This document shows, piece by piece, positions 60,112 to 64,000 of a stretch of DNA of 64,000 bases (position 1 is its first letter; the number at the start of each line of letters is the position of its first letter). The DNA lies in the NCBI GenBank assembly GCA_965217935.1, contig OZ244581.1:2294001-2358000 (forward strand), written 5' to 3'. The notes beneath the pieces were generated by a model that worked only from the letters and a program-made list of their open reading frames with translations, did not search any database and had not been told where the DNA came from. Made by a program: the position numbers and the translations under genes. This DNA is from JBBROS01 sp965217935. Lineage in GTDB: Bacteria > Pseudomonadota > Alphaproteobacteria > Acetobacterales > Acetobacteraceae.

Positions 60112-61058
60112 TCCTCGTCTGCGGAGAGGCGCTGATCGACCTCTTCGTCACCGCCCCGGCCGAGGCGACGGGGGCCGCGCTCCCCGCCCAGGCGATTGCC
60201 GGCGGGTCGCCGTTCAACGTGGCCGTTGGACTGGCCCGCCTCGGCCAGAGCGCCAGCTACCTCGGCGGCATCGGCGCCGACGGCCTCGGGGACTTCCTGC
60301 TCGGGCGCCTGCGGGCCGAGACGGTGGATATCGCGTGGGTCAAGCGCAGCGGCCTGCCAACCCCTCTCGTGGTCGTCGTGCCCGGCGCTGACGGACAGCC
60401 GACCTACACCTTCCCCGGCGCGCTCTGCGCCGACCGCGACGTATTGGTCGAGGACCTGCCCGGCGCCCTCCCCGACACGGTGGAAGCCATCGCGTTCGGC
60501 TCATGGCCCATGATCGCGGAGCCGGTCGGGGCCGCGCTCCTCGCCCTGGCCGAGCGGGAAGCCGCCCGCCGCGTCATCAGCCTGGACCCCAATCTCCGCC
60601 CAGCGATGGCCGGGCCGCTCCCCGCCTGGCGCGAACGGTTCCAGCGGTTCGCCCGATTGGCCACGCTCATCAAGCTCAGCCGCGAGGACCTCCACGCCGC
60701 CTGGGGCGAGCAGGCCGACCCGGACGCCCTCGCCGCGGAGTGGCTGTCGGGCGGCGCCGAGCTGGTTGTGCTCACCGATGGCGGCGACGGCGCGATCGCC
60801 TACCACGCCGCCGGCGCCGTCAAAGCGCCCGCCCGGACCGTGCCCGTGATCGACACCGTCGGCGCGGGCGACACCTTCCATGCGGCGCTCCTGGCGCATC
60901 TGAGGGAGACCGGGCACCTCCGCCGGGGCGCGGTCGCCGCCATGACGCGGGACGAGGTCGCCGCCCTGCTCCGCCATGCCATCCTGGCCGCCAGCATCAC
61001 CTGCAGCCGCCGCGGGGCCGACTTGCCGACGCGCGCCGACCTGCAAGCCGCCCTCTAG
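60108..61058 (+). CDS. frk: PfkB-family fructokinase
   Basis: A 316-residue sugar kinase. The PfkB features GGSPFNVAVGLARLGQSASY, SLDPNLRPAM and the catalytic signature DTVGAGDTFHAALL are complete. In this operon it most likely phosphorylates the fructose formed from mannitol or sorbitol. ATGA overlap with smoK. Confidence 0.9.
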
Positions 61059-61125
61059 CTCCTAAGCATCATTTCGCGCGACGGCTCGCCGTCACAGAGC
61101 GAAAAATCATGCGTCTTCAAAGACT

Positions 61126-61169
61126 CCTAAACAGACATTCGTGGCACAAGCTACGAATGTCTGTTTAGG
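61126..61169 (+). promoter_or_regulatory. Perfect 17-bp inverted repeat upstream of xylB
   Basis: CCTAAACAGACATTCGT (61126-61142) and ACGAATGTCTGTTTAGG (61153-61169) are exact reverse complements around a 10-base spacer. The structure ends 10 bases before the xylB ATG. It is AT-rich compared with its surroundings. It could be an mRNA hairpin in the xylB leader or a protein-binding palindrome. Confidence 0.8.
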
Positions 61170-61179
61170 TCACGAACCA

Positions 61180-62646
61180 ATGTTCCTCGGACTCGATTTC
61201 GGAACCTCCGCCGTCAAGGCGTTGCTGGTGGATGAGAACCAGCGACCGGTCGGCAGCGCCTCCGCGCCGCTCACCGCCAGCTATCCGGCGCCGGGCCACA
61301 GCGAACAGGATCCGGCGGCCTGGTGGCAAGCCATGCTCGGCGCCATCGACGCGCTGAGACAGCAGCACGCCAAGGCCCTCGCCGCCGTCGAAGGCATCGG
61401 CTTGTCCGGTCAGCAGCACGGCGCAGTCCTGCTCGACGCCGCCGGCGAGGTCCTCCGCCCCGCGATCCTCTGGAACGACGTGCGCTCCGCCGCGGAATGC
61501 GAGGAGCTCGAAGCCGCCTTTCCGGACCTGCGGCGCGTCGCGGGCAACATCGCCATGCCGGGCTTCACCGCGCCGAAGCTGCTCTGGGTCCGCAAGCACG
61601 AGCCCGAGGTTTTCGCGCGCGTGCGAACCGTCCTGCTGCCCAAGGCCTGGGTCCGCTACCGGCTGACGGGCGAGCTGATCGAGGAGATGTCCGACGCCTC
61701 CGGCACGCTCTGGCTCGACGTCGGCGCGCGCGACTGGTCCGACGCGGCGCTGGAAGCCAGCTTTCTCGCGCGCGGGAACATGCCCCGCCTCGTTGAAGGC
61801 AATGCGCCTGCCGGAGCGCTCCGCCGCGAACTGGCCGAACGCTGGGGCATGGCCAGGCCGCCGATCCTGGCCGGGGGCGCCGGGGACAACGCCGCGGGCG
61901 CCATCGGCCTCGGCGCGATCCATTCGGGCGACGCCTTCGTCTCGCTCGGCACGTCCGGCGTCCTGTTCGCCACCACCGACCGCTTCCGTCCCTATCCGCA
62001 ATCCGCGCTCCATGCCATGTGCCACGCCATCCCGGACACCTGGCACCAGATGGGCGTCACCCTCTCCGCCGCCGCCTCGCTGGCCTGGTGGGCAGGCATC
62101 ACCGGACAGAAGGAGGCCGCCCTGCTCGCCGAGATGGACGAGCCGCGGGAGCCGAGCCCGGCGCTGTTCCTGCCTTATCTCGGCGGCGAGCGCACCCCGC
62201 ACAACGACGGCGGCATCAGGGCCGCATTCGCCGGGCTGTCGAACGGCGCCGCCCGCCCGCACCTCACCCAGGCCGTGCTGGAAGGCGTCGCCTTCTCGCT
62301 GCGCGATTGCCTCGATGCGCTCTCGGCCTCCGGCGTCCGCGTCGCCGCCGTCGATGCCATCGGCGGCGGCTCCCGCTCCCGGACCTGGCTGCGGATCATC
62401 GCCGCCGCCCTCGGCCTGCCGCTGCATCGGCTGGCGGAGGGCGAGACCGGGGGCGCGTTCGGCGCCGCCCGGCTGGCGCGCATGGCCATCAGCGGCGAGC
62501 CGCCCGACGCCGTCTGCCTGCCGCCCGAGCGCGCCGAGACCATCGAGCCTGACCCGGCGCTGGCGGACGCCTACGCCGGCCGCATCCAGCAGTACCGCGC
62601 CCTGAACGCCGCCGTGGCGCCCGTCATGCGGAAGGGCGCGCCATGA
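61180..62646 (+). CDS. xylB: Xylulokinase
   Basis: A 488-residue FGGY kinase: FLGLDFGTSAVKALLVDEN, GIGLSGQQHGAVLLD, ILWNDVRSAAECEEL, AGGAGDNAAGAIGLG, FVSLGTSGVLFAT and GGGSRSRTWLRIIAAALGLP are all in the family order. It phosphorylates D-xylulose, formed for example from arabitol or xylitol. The stop overlaps the start of the next gene (ATGA). The 5' extension of the frame runs through the hairpin and is not coding. Confidence 0.93.
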   Translation: MFLGLDFGTSAVKALLVDENQRPVGSASAPLTASYPAPGHSEQDPAAWWQAMLGAIDALRQQHAKALAAVEGIGLSGQQHGAVLLDAAGEVLRPAILWNDVRSAAECEELEAAFPDLRRVAGNIAMPGFTAPKLLWVRKHEPEVFARVRTVLLPKAWVRYRLTGELIEEMSDASGTLWLDVGARDWSDAALEASFLARGNMPRLVEGNAPAGALRRELAERWGMARPPILAGGAGDNAAGAIGLGAIHSGDAFVSLGTSGVLFATTDRFRPYPQSALHAMCHAIPDTWHQMGVTLSAAASLAWWAGITGQKEAALLAEMDEPREPSPALFLPYLGGERTPHNDGGIRAAFAGLSNGAARPHLTQAVLEGVAFSLRDCLDALSASGVRVAAVDAIGGGSRSRTWLRIIAAALGLPLHRLAEGETGGAFGAARLARMAISGEPPDAVCLPPERAETIEPDPALADAYAGRIQQYRALNAAVAPVMRKGAP

Positions 62647-63396
62647 AGCTCGAAGGCAGGATCGCGCTCGTCACCGGCGCCGCCTGCGGCATCGGCCGGG
62701 CCATTTGCGAACGTTACGCCCACGAGAGCGCGTTCGTGTTCGCCTCCGACGTCGAGGAGGCCGGCGTGCGGCAGGCCGCATCGTCGATCGGCGCCCAGGC
62801 CGCCGCTCTCAGGCTTGACGCCACCAGCCAAGGACTTGATCGACGCCGCGGTCGTCTCGCAGCGCGGCCAGCTCGATATCCTGGTCAACGACGCCGGGGT
62901 GTTCGACCTCGCGCCCATCGTCGAGATCACCCGCGACAGCTATGGCCGCCTCTGCGCCATCAACGTGGAAGGCGCGCTGCTCACGCTTCAGGCCGCAGCC
63001 AGGCAGATGGTCGCCCAGGGCACGGGCGGCAAGATCATCTTCGCCTCCCAGGCCGGGCGCCGCGGCGAACCGCTCTTGGTCTATAGATCAACGAAGGCTG
63101 CCGTCATCAGCCTGACCCAGAGCGCCGGTTTTGACCTGATCAAGCACGGCATCAACGTCAACGCCATTGCGCCGGGCGTGGTGGATAACGAGCATTGGCG
63201 CCACGTAAACTCCCTGTTGGCCCGCTACGAGGGCCTGGGGCCCGTCGAGAAGAAGCGGCAGGTCGCCGCCGTGCCGTTCGACCGCATGGCCCGGCCGGAC
63301 GAGATCGCCGGCCTCGACGCCTTCCTTGCCAGCCGCGGCACCGACTGCATCGTCGCCCAGACCTACAACATCGACGGCGGCAACTGGATGAGCTGA
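62643..63396 (+). pseudogene. smoS: Frameshifted sorbitol dehydrogenase (SDR, SmoS type)
   Basis: The first frame reads a normal SDR start (MKLEGRIALVTGAACGIGRA, later RLDATSQ) to about 62831. The family continuation (DLIDAAVVSQRGQLDILVND, then AGVFDLAPIVEITRDSYGRL and the catalytic YRSTK) is in the next frame to 63396, ending NIDGGNWMS. An extra G within 62832-62833 explains the break. Compared with SmoS as I recall it, the protein also seems to lack single residues at several points (near KIIFASQ, LLVYRSTK, RQVAAVPF) and has VNDAG where VNNAG is usual. It looks like a decaying gene, or a sequencing error superimposed on a diverged one. Confidence 0.75.
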
Positions 63397-63501
63397 CCGC
63401 CGCCCGCATCGGGGCCGGCCATTGCCGGAACCGACGCTCGCAGGCAGTGTGCCGGCCACTCGGGTGCGACCGGCGCTCCGACCATCAACCGGGGCCTCTG
63501 C

Positions 63502-64000
63502 ATGATCGTGCCGCATCCGTGGCTTCTCGTCTTCTGCGTCACCGCGCTCCTCCTGCTGCTCGGCGCCACCTCGGGCCTGGTGAACGCCCGCCTGTGGATG
63601 TCCGAGCCGCTGGTCTGCACCCTCGCCGGCATCCTGCTCGGCCCTGTGGCGCTCGACCTGATCCGCATCAGCCCCGGCACGGACCCGCAATCGCGCGAGT
63701 TCTTCCTCGAAGCCGCCCGGGTCACCCTCGCCATCGCCGTTCTCGGCGCCGCGATCCGCCTGCCGCGAGGCTGGCTCGGCCGCCAGTGGCGCGGCCTGGC
63801 CATCGCCCTCGGCCCGGGAATGCTGCTGATGTGGGGCGCGGGCACCGTGATCGCCGCCTACACGCTCGATCTTCCCTGGATCATCGCGGCCCTGATCGGC
63901 GCGATGGTGGCCCCCACCGATCCCGTGCTCTCCGCCCCGGTGGTCGGCGGCGCCTTGGCCCGGCGTGCCGTGCCCGCAGACCTGCGCCACGGCATCAACG
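63502..64000 (+). CDS. Cation:proton antiporter (CPA1/NhaP-like), N-terminal part
   Basis: From the ATG at 63502 the frame is open to the window edge, giving about 166 residues: MIVPHPWLLVFCVTALLLLL, LVCTLAGILLGPVAL, ARVTLAIAVLGAAIRLP, MLLMWGAGTVIAAYTL and ALIGAMVAPTDPVLSAPVVG. The PTDPV motif and the helix pattern are typical of Na+/H+ antiporters of the CPA1 family. The C-terminal two-thirds lie outside. It follows the polyol operon by about 100 bases. Confidence 0.85.
   Translation, partial: MIVPHPWLLVFCVTALLLLLGATSGLVNARLWMSEPLVCTLAGILLGPVALDLIRISPGTDPQSREFFLEAARVTLAIAVLGAAIRLPRGWLGRQWRGLAIALGPGMLLMWGAGTVIAAYTLDLPWIIAALIGAMVAPTDPVLSAPVVGGALARRAVPADLRHGIN

Overview
The window is a GC-rich chromosomal segment of an alphaproteobacterium, most likely a member of the Rhodospirillales/Acetobacteraceae. 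This rests on the fused petABC bc1 operon, the order DUF3576 lipoprotein - leuS - lptE - holA, a dedicated sorbitol/mannitol ABC system, and a periplasmic PQQ-type sugar dehydrogenase next to a cytochrome c. No rRNA, tRNA or CRISPR array was recognised. Many genes overlap by ATGA, GTGA or TGATG, so several starts are fixed by translational coupling.

Region 1 (1-6.3 kb) is housekeeping: the 5' part of hemF on the minus strand, diverging from petA-petB-petC, then mtnP, a saccharopine-dehydrogenase-like reductase and a YjlB-type cupin. Region 2 (6.3-24.7 kb) is the most unusual part. A GT4 glycosyltransferase and a secreted beta-propeller protein precede a small RTX protein. One near-continuous run follows it: a GT2 enzyme with a large N-terminal extension, a methyltransferase, a GT4, an apparently inactive GT2 relative, a second GT4, a polysaccharide pyruvyl transferase, a membrane-anchored coiled-coil protein, two type I secretion ABC proteins and an HlyD adaptor. 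I read this as a locus that makes, probably glycosylates, and exports an RTX surface protein. That reading is inference; the gene order and motifs are seen directly.

Region 3 (24.8-30.5 kb) holds the sugar dehydrogenase, a di-haem cytochrome, a small secreted protein, a cluster of palindromic repeats, kup and a PEP-CTERM protein. Region 4 (30.8-41.4 kb) has yggS and a thiE-like gene with overlapping divergent starts, two tandem near-identical porins, the DUF3576-leuS-lptE-holA operon and a coupled Uma2/GNAT pair. Region 5 (41.4-50.6 kb, mostly minus) has a GMC oxidoreductase coupled to an unusual fusion of alpha/beta-hydrolase and gluconate-dehydrogenase subunit 3, a sugar ABC importer without its own ATPase, and an exopolysaccharide-type outer-membrane barrel diverging from a polymerase-like membrane protein. 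Region 6 (50.6-64 kb) has a transposase remnant, nirB-nirD with a small partner, and a complete polyol utilisation operon (mannitol dehydrogenase, ABC importer, fructokinase, xylulokinase). The last gene of that operon, a sorbitol dehydrogenase, is frameshifted. A partial CPA1-type cation/proton antiporter ends the window.

A family of short palindromic intergenic repeats (about 3.3, 26.2, 27.5 and 40.2 kb) is scattered through the segment.
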